Shown here: piece after piece, positions 16,882 through 26,564 of the stretch
Numbering within the stretch: the first letter of the stretch is position 1
Layout: each line of letters begins with the position of its first letter
Source: Bacteroidaceae bacterium
Lineage (GTDB): Bacteria > Bacteroidota > Bacteroidia > Bacteroidales > Bacteroidaceae
NCBI GenBank assembly: GCA_017558175.1
Contig: JAFYWH010000035.1
Location: 1 to 35,127, forward strand
DNA length: 35,127 nucleotides
Direction of reading: 5' to 3'
The notes under the pieces: generated by a model
What the model was told of the DNA's origin: nothing
The model's database searches: none
Seen by the model: only the letters and a program-made list of their open reading frames with translations
Made by a program: the position numbers and the translations under genes

Positions 16882-18354
16882 ATGCCACAAAGATCACATC
16901 AGATACAGACACAGGCCCAACAACTTACCCAGACGTTGTCGCCCCAACAAATCCTGTTGGTCAAGCTCTTGGAGCTTCCCACCATGGAATTGGAGGAACG
17001 TGTCCGTGCTGAAATATTGGATAATCCTGCGTTGGAAGAAGGAAAGGATTTGGTAAGCCAAGATGCTGCCGATGATTTCGACACAGACTTCAACGAAGAA
17101 AATCCTTATACCAATGAAGATGTCATATTGGGAGACTATCGCACAGAAGACGATATCCCTGACTATAAACTCCAGGAGCACAACCGAAGCAGAGGAGAAG
17201 TAGCCGAAGAAATTCCTTTTTCGGATTCTGTATCCTTTTATGAAATGCTATTGGAGCAACTTCAGATGCAACAACTATCCGAAGAAGAGCGAACAATAGC
17301 CGAATACCTCATCGGCTCGTTGGACGATGACGGCTTGCTTCGCAAAGGCATCCAGACACTTATCGACGAACTTGCCATCTATCGCGGAATCTACACCGAT
17401 GAAGAAAAGGTAGAAGAAGTCCTTTCTGTTATCCAAGAATTCGACCCGGCCGGAATCGGAGCACGTAGCTTGCAAGAATGCTTGTTGCTACAACTCGAAC
17501 GTAAGCCCGATTCGCCACTGAAGAAGATAGAACAGGAAATCATCGAAAAATATTGCGATGACTTTACCCGCAAGAACAAGGAGAAAATCATTCAGCGCAT
17601 GGAAATCAGCGCGGAAGAATACGATGAGGCCATCAACGAACTGACCAAGTTGAATCCACGACCGGGAAGCTCGTTGGGAGACATTATCGACAAGAACTTC
17701 CAGCAAATCATACCCGACTTTCTCGTCGAGACCGAAGAAGACGGAAGCATCATCCTTACGCTCAACAATGGCAATGTGCCCGAACTCCGCCTAAGCCGTG
17801 AGTTCAACGAACTGTTGGAGGAACATACCACCAACAAGGCCAACCAGAGCAAGGAATCAAAGGATGCATTCCTTTTCCTCAAGCAGAAAGTGGATGCAGC
17901 TCAAGGCTTCATCAATGCCATCAAGCAGCGTCAGCATACCTTGATTACTACCATGCAGGCCATCATCGATCTCCAGAGACCTTTCTTCTTGGAAGGAGAC
18001 GAGACTTTGCTCAAGCCTATGATTCTGAAGGATATAGCCGACAAGGCTAAGTTGGACATCTCGACCGTTTCGCGTGTTAGCAATAGTAAATATGTACAAA
18101 CCAACTATGGCATATTCCCGTTGCGATTCTTTTTCAGCGATGGTTTCACCACCGAAGAAGGCGAAGAACTTTCTATCCGCGAAATCAAGCAATTACTGAA
18201 AGAAGCCATTGAACACGAGAACAAGGAAAATCCTTACAACGACGATGAATTGGCCGAGATTCTGCGAGAAAAAGGTTATCCGGTAGCTCGAAGAACCATT
18301 GCGAAATATAGACAACAGCTCAACATACCAACTGCACGATTAAGAAGATTATGA
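16882..18354 (+). CDS. rpoN: RNA polymerase sigma-54 factor
   Basis: Alternative sigma factor that directs RNA polymerase to -24/-12 promoters and needs an AAA+ activator. It has 490 residues, the normal length. The Gln/Leu-rich activator-interacting region I is at residues 9-45 (QQLTQTLSPQQILLVKLLEL). An acidic region II (about 55-110) follows, then the core-binding and helix-turn-helix parts (DISTVSRVSNSKYVQT). The RpoN box ARRTIAKYRQ lies just before the C-terminus. No sigma-54 activator gene is in the window. The stop overlaps the start of the following membrane protein gene, indicating coupling. Confidence 0.96.
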   Translation: MPQRSHQIQTQAQQLTQTLSPQQILLVKLLELPTMELEERVRAEILDNPALEEGKDLVSQDAADDFDTDFNEENPYTNEDVILGDYRTEDDIPDYKLQEHNRSRGEVAEEIPFSDSVSFYEMLLEQLQMQQLSEEERTIAEYLIGSLDDDGLLRKGIQTLIDELAIYRGIYTDEEKVEEVLSVIQEFDPAGIGARSLQECLLLQLERKPDSPLKKIEQEIIEKYCDDFTRKNKEKIIQRMEISAEEYDEAINELTKLNPRPGSSLGDIIDKNFQQIIPDFLVETEEDGSIILTLNNGNVPELRLSREFNELLEEHTTNKANQSKESKDAFLFLKQKVDAAQGFINAIKQRQHTLITTMQAIIDLQRPFFLEGDETLLKPMILKDIADKAKLDISTVSRVSNSKYVQTNYGIFPLRFFFSDGFTTEEGEELSIREIKQLLKEAIEHENKENPYNDDELAEILREKGYPVARRTIAKYRQQLNIPTARLRRL

Positions 18355-19016
18355 TGGAAATAGAAGAAAAAGAACCGATTGCCGAAACGCCTATACCAAC
18401 CAAGAAAACTTTCTTGGAAGTGATATCCTCGTTTCTGTCCGTCTTGTTCCACCCTATATGGGTTTCTTTGTATGCTTATGTGCTATTGTTCTGTTGCACT
18501 TATCTGAACATCATGCCTATCCAATACATAGCCTTTGTATTGAGCATCGTCATCACCTTTACCATAGTGACACCTTCGCTCTTCATTGGTCTGTATAAAT
18601 GGATGAACAAATATAGCCTAAAGGATTTGAGTGAAAGAAAACGGCGTTTCATCCCATACGTGCTGACGCTTATGAGCTACATCACTTGCCTTATCACAAT
18701 GTACAAGATGCATTTCCCTCATTATTTTTCGGGCATCATTGTAGCCGGCGTTCTTTGTGCAGCTATTTGTATTCTACTCAACCTCCGATGGCGCATCAGC
18801 ATACACCTCGCCGGATGTGGCATGTTCATTGGCGGTCTGCTTTCGTATAGCGTTTTGTTCCAATTCAACCCCGTTTGGTGGCTATGTGGTTTCATTTTGC
18901 TATCCGGCATACAGGGTACAGCCCGAATTTCCTATCACCAACATACTTTGTTGGAAATAATTCTTGGATTTGTGGCCGGAATGTTTTGCAGTATCGCCGG
19001 AATTTTGTTTATTTGA
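18351..19016 (+). CDS. PAP2-like multispanning membrane protein (degenerate active site)
   Basis: A 221-residue inner-membrane protein with about six hydrophobic helices after a short acidic N-terminus. The C-terminal half resembles PAP2/type 2 phosphatidic acid phosphatases: WRISIHLAGCGMFIGGL matches their motif around a conserved histidine, and ARISYHQHTLLEIILGFVAG resembles the last motif (R...H, then a GxxxG helix). The first PAP2 motif (KxxxxxxRP) is not clear; KRRFIPYVL near residues 97-105 may be a weakened version. The start ATG at 18351 overlaps the rpoN stop (ATGATG, with a second ATG at 18354). Whether it is an active lipid phosphatase is doubtful. Confidence 0.65.
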   Translation: MMEIEEKEPIAETPIPTKKTFLEVISSFLSVLFHPIWVSLYAYVLLFCCTYLNIMPIQYIAFVLSIVITFTIVTPSLFIGLYKWMNKYSLKDLSERKRRFIPYVLTLMSYITCLITMYKMHFPHYFSGIIVAGVLCAAICILLNLRWRISIHLAGCGMFIGGLLSYSVLFQFNPVWWLCGFILLSGIQGTARISYHQHTLLEIILGFVAGMFCSIAGILFI

Positions 19017-19050
19017 AGAAAAATAATATTAACCCTTAAAATTATACATT

Positions 19051-19431
19051 ATGAATTTCCCAACTAACGTAAAGTACACTAGCGAACACGAATGGATTCG
19101 CATCGAAGGTGATGAAGCAATCGTAGGTATCACTGATTATGCACAAGACCAATTGGGTGACATCGTGTTTATCGACATACCGACTGAAGGCGAAACTTTG
19201 GAAGCAGGTGAAGTTTTCGGTACTATCGAAGTTGTAAAGACTGTTTCTGACTTGTTCCTCCCTATCGCAGGTGAAGTATTGTGCCAAAACGAAGCTTTGG
19301 CAGACAATCCTGAACTCGTAAACCAAGACCCATACGGCGAAGGTTGGTTGATCAAGATCAAGCCTAACAACGTTGCCGATATCGAAGGCTTGTTGGATGC
19401 TGAAGCATACCAAGCAGGTTTGGGTGAATAA
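19051..19431 (+). CDS. gcvH: Glycine cleavage system H protein
   Basis: Lipoyl carrier that shuttles the aminomethyl group between P, T and L proteins of the glycine cleavage complex. It has 126 residues. The lipoylated lysine is Lys63 in GTIEVVKTVSDL. The N-terminal YTSEHEWIRIEGDEAIVGIT and C-terminal DPYGEGWLIKIKP are textbook GcvH. The other gcv genes are not in the window. In this organism group gcvH often sits alone next to purE, as here (19-nt gap). Codon choice is typical of a highly expressed gene. Confidence 0.97.
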   Translation: MNFPTNVKYTSEHEWIRIEGDEAIVGITDYAQDQLGDIVFIDIPTEGETLEAGEVFGTIEVVKTVSDLFLPIAGEVLCQNEALADNPELVNQDPYGEGWLIKIKPNNVADIEGLLDAEAYQAGLGE

Positions 19432-19450
19432 TATATAAAAGGTATATAGA

Positions 19451-19960
19451 ATGAAACCTATCGTAAGTATCATTATGGGTAGCACCTCCGACCTTCCTGT
19501 TATGGAGAAGGCCGCCAAGTTATTGGACGAGATGCAAGTTCCCTTTGAAATGAATGCCCTTTCGGCTCACCGTACTCCTGAAGCTGTAGAAGAATTTGCC
19601 AAGAATGCTGCCGGTCGTGGCATTAAGGTAATTATCGCTGCTGCAGGTATGGCTGCTGCCTTGCCGGGTGTCATTGCTGCCAGCACCACCCTTCCGGTGA
19701 TTGGTGTGCCTATCAAAGGTTCTGTACTCGATGGTGTAGATGCCCTTTATTCCATCATTCAGATGCCTCCGGGCATTCCGGTTGCCACTGTTGCCATCAA
19801 CGGTGCCATGAATGCAGCCATCCTTGCTGTACAGATTCTGGCATTGGCCGATGCTGAACTGGCTACCAAGTTTGCCGACTACAAGACTGGATTGAAAAAC
19901 AAGATTGTAAAGGCCAACGAAGAATTGAAAGAAGTGAAATACACTTATAAAACAAATTAA
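19451..19960 (+). CDS. purE: N5-carboxyaminoimidazole ribonucleotide mutase
   Basis: Purine biosynthesis enzyme that moves the carboxyl group of N5-CAIR to give CAIR. It has 169 residues, class I length. The phosphate/ribose-binding signature SIIMGSTSDLPVM is at residues 5-17. The catalytic NALSAHRTPE segment carries the conserved histidine, and AAAGMAAALPGVIA with TLPVIGVPIKG completes the site. The stop TAA shares one base with the ispG ATG (TAATG at 19958-19962), so the two are translationally coupled. Confidence 0.96.
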   Translation: MKPIVSIIMGSTSDLPVMEKAAKLLDEMQVPFEMNALSAHRTPEAVEEFAKNAAGRGIKVIIAAAGMAAALPGVIAASTTLPVIGVPIKGSVLDGVDALYSIIQMPPGIPVATVAINGAMNAAILAVQILALADAELATKFADYKTGLKNKIVKANEELKEVKYTYKTN

Positions 19961-21804
19961 TGGATTTATTCAACTACTCCCGCCGTCAGGCGACTGAAGT
20001 AAATATTGGCGCCACTCCTATGGGTGGCGCTCATCCTATCCGCATCCAGAGTATGACGAACACCGTTACACTCGATACGGAAGCTTGCGTAGAACAAGCC
20101 AAGCGCATTATCAATGCCGGTGGCGAATATGTACGCATGACTACTCAAGGTGTGCGCGAAGCCGAAAATATGATGAACATCAACATCGGTCTCCGCTCTC
20201 AAGGCTATGACACTCCGCTGGTGGCCGATGTGCACTTCAACCCGAATGTGGCCGATGTAGCAGCCCAATACGTGGAAAAAGTACGTATCAATCCTGGCAA
20301 CTATGTGGATGCAGCCCGCACCTTCAAGAAATTGGAATACACCGACGAGGAATACGCACAAGAAATCGAAAAGATCCGTGCCCGCCTGATTCCTTTCCTC
20401 AACATTTGTAAGGAAAATCATACAGCCATCCGCATCGGCGTGAACCACGGATCGTTGTCAGACCGCATCATGTCCCGCTATGGCGATACGCCGGAAGGCA
20501 TGGTAGAATCGTGCATGGAGTTCCTCCGCATCTGTGTGGCAGAAAAGTTTATGGATGTGGTTATCTCCATCAAGGCATCGAATACCGTAGTCATGGTGAA
20601 GACCGTACGACTTTTGGCTGCCGAAATGGAAAAAGAAGGCATGGCATTCCCATTGCACCTCGGTGTGACCGAAGCTGGCGATGGCGAAGACGGACGCATC
20701 AAGTCGGCCCTGGGTATCGGCGCTTTGTTGGCCGATGGCTTGGGCGATACCATCCGTGTATCCTTGAGTGAAGCTCCGGAAGCCGAAATCCCTGTAGCCC
20801 GCAAGTTGGTGGATTACATCCTCGAACGCGAAGGCCATCCTTACATTCCAGGAAAAATATCCGAAGGATTCAACTACCTCTCGCCTACCCGTCGAGAAAC
20901 CGTAGCCGTGAAGAACATCGGTGGCGATAACCTTCCAGTAGTCGTTTCGGAAAGACTGGACGAATCGGAAGCCATCGACGAGCAATTCAAGCCGGACTAT
21001 ATCTATTGCGGACAGACTTTGCCAAAGAACCGTCGCGAAGATGTCGCCTATATTGTGGATGCCAACGACTGGAATCCGGAAGACAAGAATGTATATCCGG
21101 CATTCAACTATCAGCAGATGTTGCTCCTGCACCACACAAAAGCAGACTTGAAGTTCCTCTTCTTGCCTTACATGGCGCTGAACCGCGAAGTGATTGCTGC
21201 CCTGAAGGTACATCCCGAAGTGGTGATTATTGCACAAAGCAACCACATCAACCGTTTGGGCGAGTTCCGTGGCATGTTGCACGAAATGATGGACGAAGGC
21301 TTGAAGAATCCGGTAGTTTTCTTCCAGTTCTATCAGGAAGAAGAAGCCGAAAACCTCCAAATCAAGTCGGCAGCCGATATGGGTGCTTTGGTATTCGACG
21401 GACTTTGCGACGGTATCTTCCTGTTCAACCAAGGAAGCTTGTCGCACGAATTGGTCGACACTACCGCTTTCGGTATCTTGCAAGCAGGCCGTGTACGCAC
21501 CAGCAAGACAGAATACATCTCGTGTCCGGGTTGTGGCCGTACGCTTTACGACTTGGAATCAACCATTGCCCGCATCAAGGCAGCCACTTCACACCTCAAG
21601 GGATTGAAGATTGGCATCATGGGCTGTATCGTAAACGGTCCGGGCGAAATGGCCGATGCCGACTATGGCTATGTGGGTGCCGGACGTGGCAAAGTGAGCC
21701 TCTACAAGAAGAAGGAATGTATCGAAAAGAACATCCCAGAAGAACAGGCTGTAGAAAAGCTCATCGAACTGATCCGCAACAACGGAGATTATATTGAAAA
21801 GTAA
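19960..21804 (+). CDS. ispG: 4-hydroxy-3-methylbut-2-enyl diphosphate synthase, long form
   Basis: Penultimate step of the MEP isoprenoid pathway: reductive conversion of ME-cPP to HMBPP by a [4Fe-4S] enzyme. It has 614 residues against about 370 in E. coli, because it is the plant/Bacteroidetes type with an extra domain between the TIM barrel (about 1-280) and the iron-sulfur domain (about 510-614). Cluster ligands are Cys522 and Cys525 (SCPGCGRTLYD) and Cys556 (GIMGCIVNGPGEMADADYGY), with the conserved Glu after NGPG. The barrel opening IRIQSMTNTVT is standard. It overlaps purE by 1 nt and is followed by rnr after 15 nt. Confidence 0.96.
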   Translation: MDLFNYSRRQATEVNIGATPMGGAHPIRIQSMTNTVTLDTEACVEQAKRIINAGGEYVRMTTQGVREAENMMNINIGLRSQGYDTPLVADVHFNPNVADVAAQYVEKVRINPGNYVDAARTFKKLEYTDEEYAQEIEKIRARLIPFLNICKENHTAIRIGVNHGSLSDRIMSRYGDTPEGMVESCMEFLRICVAEKFMDVVISIKASNTVVMVKTVRLLAAEMEKEGMAFPLHLGVTEAGDGEDGRIKSALGIGALLADGLGDTIRVSLSEAPEAEIPVARKLVDYILEREGHPYIPGKISEGFNYLSPTRRETVAVKNIGGDNLPVVVSERLDESEAIDEQFKPDYIYCGQTLPKNRREDVAYIVDANDWNPEDKNVYPAFNYQQMLLLHHTKADLKFLFLPYMALNREVIAALKVHPEVVIIAQSNHINRLGEFRGMLHEMMDEGLKNPVVFFQFYQEEEAENLQIKSAADMGALVFDGLCDGIFLFNQGSLSHELVDTTAFGILQAGRVRTSKTEYISCPGCGRTLYDLESTIARIKAATSHLKGLKIGIMGCIVNGPGEMADADYGYVGAGRGKVSLYKKKECIEKNIPEEQAVEKLIELIRNNGDYIEK

Positions 21805-21819
21805 AAACAACCGCACACC

Positions 21820-23964
21820 ATGACAAAGAAGAAAGACAAGAAAGCTGGCAAGCACATGAGAAAAAACGAATTGGCTGAAATCCTCATGACCTGGATGCAA
21901 ATGCGTCCGGGCGAGGATTTTGCGCTCAAACAGATATTCCGCAATCTGAACCTTACCACCCATCCGCTGAAGATGCTCTGCGTGGACATCTTGAATGAAA
22001 TGGCAGAAGACGACTTCATTCAAGTAATGGATAACGGACACTTCAAGCTGAATAACCATGGCGTTATCCTGACCGGTAAGTTCCAGCGCAAGAGCAACGG
22101 AAAGAACACGTTCCTGCCCGACGATGGTAGCGAAGCCATCTTCATAGCCGAACGCAATTCCGGACATGCCATGCATGGCGACAAAGTAAAAGTCTCACTC
22201 ACCGCCAAGCGTAAGGGACGCAAGGTAGAAGGCGAAGTGATAGAAATCATCGAACGTGCCAAGGATACCTTTGTAGGTACGCTGAAGGTAGACAAGTTCT
22301 ATGCTTTCCTCCTCACCGAAGACCGCACGTTGGCCAATGACATCTTCATTCCACGCGATATGCTGAAGGGCGGAAAGGATGGCGACAAGGCCGTGGTGAA
22401 AATCACCAAATGGCCGGAAGATGCCAAGAACCCTATCGGTAAGGTCATCGACATTTTGGGACAAGCCGGAGACAACAACACCGAGATGCATGCCATCTTG
22501 GCCGAATTCGGTTTGCCATACGTCTACCCGAAAAACGTGGAAGCTGCAGCCGACCAAATTTCTGATATCATTACGCCCGAAGACTATGCCGAGCGTGAAG
22601 ATTTCCGCTCTATCACAACTTTTACCATCGACCCGAAGGATGCGAAGGACTTCGACGATGCCCTCTCTATCCGCCTCCTCAAGCCAGGCTTGTGGGAAGT
22701 GGGCGTACACATTGCCGATGTAACCCACTATGTAAAGGAAGGAAGCTGCATCGACAAGGAAGCCGAAAAACGTGCTACTTCTGTCTACTTGGTAGATAGA
22801 ACCATCCCGATGCTTCCCGAACGACTCTGCAACTTGCTCTGCTCGCTCCGCCCGAACGAGGAGAAGTTGGCATACTCGGCCATCTTCGAGATGAACGACA
22901 AGGCAGAAGTGAAAAACTCACGCATCGTTAAGACCGTCATCAAGAGCGACCGTCGCTTCACTTACGAAGAGGCACAGGCCGTAATCGAAACTGGTGAAGG
23001 CGAATACAAGGAAGAAATACTGAAACTGAACGAATTGGCACAAATCCTCCGCAAGAACCGCATGGCAGCAGGTGCCGTGGACTTCGACCGTGTGGAAGTG
23101 CGTTTTGAAATCGACGAAAAGGGAAAACCTCTGAGCGTTTACTTCAAGGAATCGAAGGAAGCCAACAAGCTTATCGAAGAGTTCATGCTCTTGGCCAACC
23201 GCACCGTGGCCGAATGTATCGGCAAGGTGCCAAGCAACAAGAAGGCCAAGGTATTCCCATATCGTATCCACGACCTTCCGGATCCGGAAAAATTGGATAA
23301 CTTGAACTGGTTCGTAAACCGATTCGGGTATAAAATCCGTACATCGGGAAGCAAGACCGACGTATCGAAGTCGCTCAACAAGCTCCTCAAGGAAGTGCAT
23401 GGCAAGAAGGAACAGAACCTCATTGAAATGATTTCTTTGAAGGCCATGCAGAAGGCCAAGTATTCTACCCACAACATCGGTCACTATGGCTTGGCATTCG
23501 ACTATTATACCCACTTCACCTCGCCTATCCGCCGATTCCCGGACATGATGGTGCATCGCTTGTTGGCCCGCTATTTGGCTGGCGGACGCACCGCTCAGGA
23601 AGCCAAGTACGAAGACTTGTGCGACCATAGCTCGAACATGGAGCAGATAGCAGCCAATGCCGAACGCGCTTCCATCAAGTACAAGCAAGTGGAATTCATG
23701 GGCGAACGCATGGGACAGGAGTTCGACGGAACCATCTCGGGAGTAACCGAATGGGGACTTTATGTAGAAGTGAACGAGAACAAGTGCGAAGGTATGATTC
23801 CAATGCGCGAGCTCGACGATGACTTCTACGACTTCGACGAAAAGGCATATTGCCTTACCGGACGCCGTTTCCACAAAAAATACAGCTTGGGCGATGCTAT
23901 CCGCATTAAGGTGGTACGCGCCAACCTGGAAAGAAAGCAATTGGACTTTGCATTAGTAGAATAA
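21820..23964 (+). CDS. rnr: Ribonuclease R
   Basis: Processive 3'-5' exoribonuclease of the RNase II/RNB family, active on structured RNA. It has 714 residues. A basic, winged-helix-like N-terminus (1-70) precedes cold-shock/OB domains. The RNB domain has the catalytic acidic cluster in DPKDAKDFDDALS (about 270-283), then GVHIADVTHYV and FTSPIRRFPDMMVHRLL. A C-terminal S1 domain starts near residue 632 (GTISGVTEWGLYVEV). RNase R is preferred over RNase II because of the length and the basic N-terminus. Only 1 nt separates its stop from a possible ATG of the S9 peptidase gene. Confidence 0.95.
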   Translation: MTKKKDKKAGKHMRKNELAEILMTWMQMRPGEDFALKQIFRNLNLTTHPLKMLCVDILNEMAEDDFIQVMDNGHFKLNNHGVILTGKFQRKSNGKNTFLPDDGSEAIFIAERNSGHAMHGDKVKVSLTAKRKGRKVEGEVIEIIERAKDTFVGTLKVDKFYAFLLTEDRTLANDIFIPRDMLKGGKDGDKAVVKITKWPEDAKNPIGKVIDILGQAGDNNTEMHAILAEFGLPYVYPKNVEAAADQISDIITPEDYAEREDFRSITTFTIDPKDAKDFDDALSIRLLKPGLWEVGVHIADVTHYVKEGSCIDKEAEKRATSVYLVDRTIPMLPERLCNLLCSLRPNEEKLAYSAIFEMNDKAEVKNSRIVKTVIKSDRRFTYEEAQAVIETGEGEYKEEILKLNELAQILRKNRMAAGAVDFDRVEVRFEIDEKGKPLSVYFKESKEANKLIEEFMLLANRTVAECIGKVPSNKKAKVFPYRIHDLPDPEKLDNLNWFVNRFGYKIRTSGSKTDVSKSLNKLLKEVHGKKEQNLIEMISLKAMQKAKYSTHNIGHYGLAFDYYTHFTSPIRRFPDMMVHRLLARYLAGGRTAQEAKYEDLCDHSSNMEQIAANAERASIKYKQVEFMGERMGQEFDGTISGVTEWGLYVEVNENKCEGMIPMRELDDDFYDFDEKAYCLTGRRFHKKYSLGDAIRIKVVRANLERKQLDFALVE

Positions 23965-23965
23965 T

Positions 23966-26395
23966 ATGAATCTTAAAATCGATAAAAACATGAAGATCAC
24001 AACTTTAATCGTAGCTTGCCTTTTAGCTTGTCTATCGGCAACTGCACAAGAAAACAGCTATCAGAGACCACCGAAGGTGATTGAAGAAATGGCTTTGGCA
24101 CCGCTTACACCAACCGTTGACTTCAATAGCGACTATAGCCAGATGATGCAATTGCATGGCTTCTCTTACACTCCGCTTAGCGAACTTGCTCAGCCGGAAC
24201 TCCGTTTGGCAGGTGCACGCATCAATCCGGACACTTATAGCGTATCACGCCGTCCGGGCTACAACAAGATTGTCATTGTCAACATGAAGAACAATGCCGA
24301 AATGACTATCCAGGGATTGCCGGAAGAAAGCATCATCTGGAGTGCCGAATGGTATCCAAGTGGCGACCGTATCCTCATTGCCAACAAGGAAAAGGATGGT
24401 GTCTATTTTTATAGCGCTTCATTGGCCGACGGAAAGGCTACCCGCCTCAGCAACCGCCGCATGAACGCTACTTTGGGCGAAAATGTATATTGGTTGAACA
24501 ATACAGACTTCCTCTTCAAGGCCGTTCCTGCATCGAACCAAGGAGCACCAACCAAGAGCCAAGTGCCTACCGGCCCTGTGGTACAGGAAAACTTGGGCAA
24601 GTCTGTACCGGCACGTACTTATCAGGACTTGTTGAAGAACGGTTACGACGAAGCTTTGTTTGAATATTATTTTACATCGCAGATTGTGAAGATAACTGCC
24701 AATGGCGAACAGGAAATCGGCAAGCCGGGCATCTATTCGCAGATTTCATTGTCACCAGACAAGTCGTTGATGTTGACCAACACCATCGAAAAGCCTTATT
24801 CATACACCGTGCCTTACCGCAGCTTCCCGACTAATACTCAGGTGATTGACCTCGACGGTAAGTTGGTGAAGGAATTGGCTAAGACTCCGACCGTTGTTAC
24901 TGCAATGGGCTATGACACTACCTCTCCTTATCCACGCCAGTTTGCTTGGAGAGCCGACAAGGCAGCTACCATCTACTGGGTAGAAGCACAGGATGGTGGT
25001 AACCCAAGAGGCAAGAAGTTGGAATACTTGGACATCGTATATCAGCAAGATGCACCTTTCACCGGCGAAAAGCAGGTGGTGGTGAAGACAGAAAAGCGCT
25101 TCGGCGGCATCCAATGGTGCGACGATACTTTCGCTTTGGTTAACGAAAGTTCACGCGCTACCCGTCGTCGCATCACATCGAGCTTCGTGCCGGGCAGCAA
25201 TGCGAAGCCAGTCGTGATTTTCGACATCAGTACAGACGACCGCTATAACGATCCGGGCCGTCCGGTTACTACCAAGAACGAGTTCAACCGCCAGGTTCTC
25301 TACACCAACAAGAACCACAACGAACTCCTGATGATCAACACCGGTGCATCTCCTGAAGGCGATATGCCTTACTTGAGCCGTTACGACATCGTCAAGAAGA
25401 AGAACACCATCTTGTGGCGTTGCCAAGCTCCATATTACGAAACAGTATACGAAATGAAGGACCCTGCCAAGTTGCAGTTCATCACTTCACGCGAATCGCA
25501 GACCAACCCTGCCAACTTCTACTTGAAGGACTTGAAGAAGAAGAAGGAAACAGCCTTGACAGCTTTCGCCAACCCATACCCTATGATGGAAGGCGTGACC
25601 AAGGAAAAGATCAAGTATAAGAGAGCCGATGGTATCGACTTGACTGCAACCGTTTACTTGCCAGCCGGTTACGATAAGGAAAAGGACGGCCGATTGCCGG
25701 TTTTGATGTGGGCTTATCCGCGTGAATACCGCAATGCCAAGGATGCTGCACAGGTTCGTGGTTCGCAATACAACTTCTCTATCATCAAGTACGGCTCGCC
25801 TATCTTCTGGGTAACTCGTGGCTATTGTGTGATGGAAAATGTGGAAATGCCAATCGTGGGTACTGAAGACAAGGAACCAAACGATACTTACATCGAACAA
25901 TTGGTGATGGATGCTGAAGCAGCCGTGAAGGTCATCACTGAAATGGGCGTGGGCGACCCTGAACGCATCGGCGTGGGTGGTCACTCTTATGGTGCATTCA
26001 TGACTGGTAACTTGCTTACACACACCAAGTTGTTCAAGGCCGGCATCGCTCGTAGCGGTGCTTACAACCGTACGTTGACTCCGTTCGGCTTCCAAGCAGA
26101 AACCCGTACATTCTGGGAATCTCCTGAAGTGTATAACGCCATGTCTCCGTTCAATTACGCTAATCAGTTGAGTGGTGCATTGTTGCTCGTTCACGGTGAA
26201 TTGGACAACAACACCGGTACCTTCCCAATCCAAAGCGAACGCTTCTACCAGGCGTTGAAAGGTCACAAGGCAACCGTACGCTACGTGGTTCTTCCATTGG
26301 AAAGCCATAGCTACTCGGCCAAGGAAAACATCCTCCATCTCTTGTACGAAGAAGATGCTTGGTTGGAAAAATATGTAAAGAACGCAGGTAAGTAA
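23966..26395 (+). CDS. Secreted S9-family prolyl-oligopeptidase-like peptidase
   Basis: An 809-residue serine peptidase with a signal peptide, so probably periplasmic. The hydrophobic core is MKITTLIVACLLACLSATAQ. This begins at a second ATG (23990, 801 residues), which is an equally good start. The middle (about 60-560) fits a beta-propeller, and the C-terminal alpha/beta-hydrolase has the nucleophile Ser674 in GVGGHSYGAFMTGN, the Asp in HGELDNNTGTFPIQ and the His in PLESHSYS. The general fold is that of S9 (dipeptidyl/acylaminoacyl peptidase, glutamyl endopeptidase-like) enzymes; cleavage specificity cannot be read. It closes the plus-strand block and ends at a strong terminator. Confidence 0.9.
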   Translation: MNLKIDKNMKITTLIVACLLACLSATAQENSYQRPPKVIEEMALAPLTPTVDFNSDYSQMMQLHGFSYTPLSELAQPELRLAGARINPDTYSVSRRPGYNKIVIVNMKNNAEMTIQGLPEESIIWSAEWYPSGDRILIANKEKDGVYFYSASLADGKATRLSNRRMNATLGENVYWLNNTDFLFKAVPASNQGAPTKSQVPTGPVVQENLGKSVPARTYQDLLKNGYDEALFEYYFTSQIVKITANGEQEIGKPGIYSQISLSPDKSLMLTNTIEKPYSYTVPYRSFPTNTQVIDLDGKLVKELAKTPTVVTAMGYDTTSPYPRQFAWRADKAATIYWVEAQDGGNPRGKKLEYLDIVYQQDAPFTGEKQVVVKTEKRFGGIQWCDDTFALVNESSRATRRRITSSFVPGSNAKPVVIFDISTDDRYNDPGRPVTTKNEFNRQVLYTNKNHNELLMINTGASPEGDMPYLSRYDIVKKKNTILWRCQAPYYETVYEMKDPAKLQFITSRESQTNPANFYLKDLKKKKETALTAFANPYPMMEGVTKEKIKYKRADGIDLTATVYLPAGYDKEKDGRLPVLMWAYPREYRNAKDAAQVRGSQYNFSIIKYGSPIFWVTRGYCVMENVEMPIVGTEDKEPNDTYIEQLVMDAEAAVKVITEMGVGDPERIGVGGHSYGAFMTGNLLTHTKLFKAGIARSGAYNRTLTPFGFQAETRTFWESPEVYNAMSPFNYANQLSGALLLVHGELDNNTGTFPIQSERFYQALKGHKATVRYVVLPLESHSYSAKENILHLLYEEDAWLEKYVKNAGK

Positions 26396-26414
26396 TCTGA
26401 TAACCGAACATGAA

Positions 26415-26448
26415 CGAGGGCGTATCGAACGATGCGCCCTCGTTTTGT
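26415..26448 (+). terminator. Terminator after the S9 peptidase gene
   Basis: Perfect 8-bp GC-rich stem CGAGGGCG (26415-26422) / CGCCCTCG (26435-26442), extendable by about four pairs inward, followed by TTTTGTTT. It lies 20 nt after the stop codon. Confidence 0.88.
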
Positions 26449-26484
26449 TTTATACCATTCGTTAAATCCTATTAAATTTAGGAT

Positions 26485-26533
26485 ATATACTAATCGGTTT
26501 AGTATATTGTTTGGATTTTAATTCTTATGTTTG
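26485..26533 (+). promoter_or_regulatory. Promoter and palindromic operator candidate of the BlaI/BlaR1-like operon
   Basis: A perfect dyad with 9-nt arms ATATACTAA (26485-26493) and TTAGTATAT (26499-26507) flanks a 5-nt spacer. A -7 box TATGTTTG (26526-26533, exact TAnnTTTG) follows, so the dyad covers the -33 region. BlaI/MecI repressors bind such dyads over their own promoters, which makes autoregulation by the first gene likely. The leader would be about 25 nt to the ATG at 26565. Confidence 0.68.
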
Positions 26534-26564
26534 CATCAGTAAACCATTAAAAGCACTTTGAACA

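Noticed and set aside
20458..21483. 341-codon open frame antisense to ispG
   Set aside because: The sense strand encodes complete IspG motifs; the antisense product is a His/Gln/Phe-rich shadow without a domain.
22918..23940. 340-codon open frame antisense to rnr
   Set aside because: It is fully inside rnr on the opposite strand, has no domain, and lacks an independent promoter.
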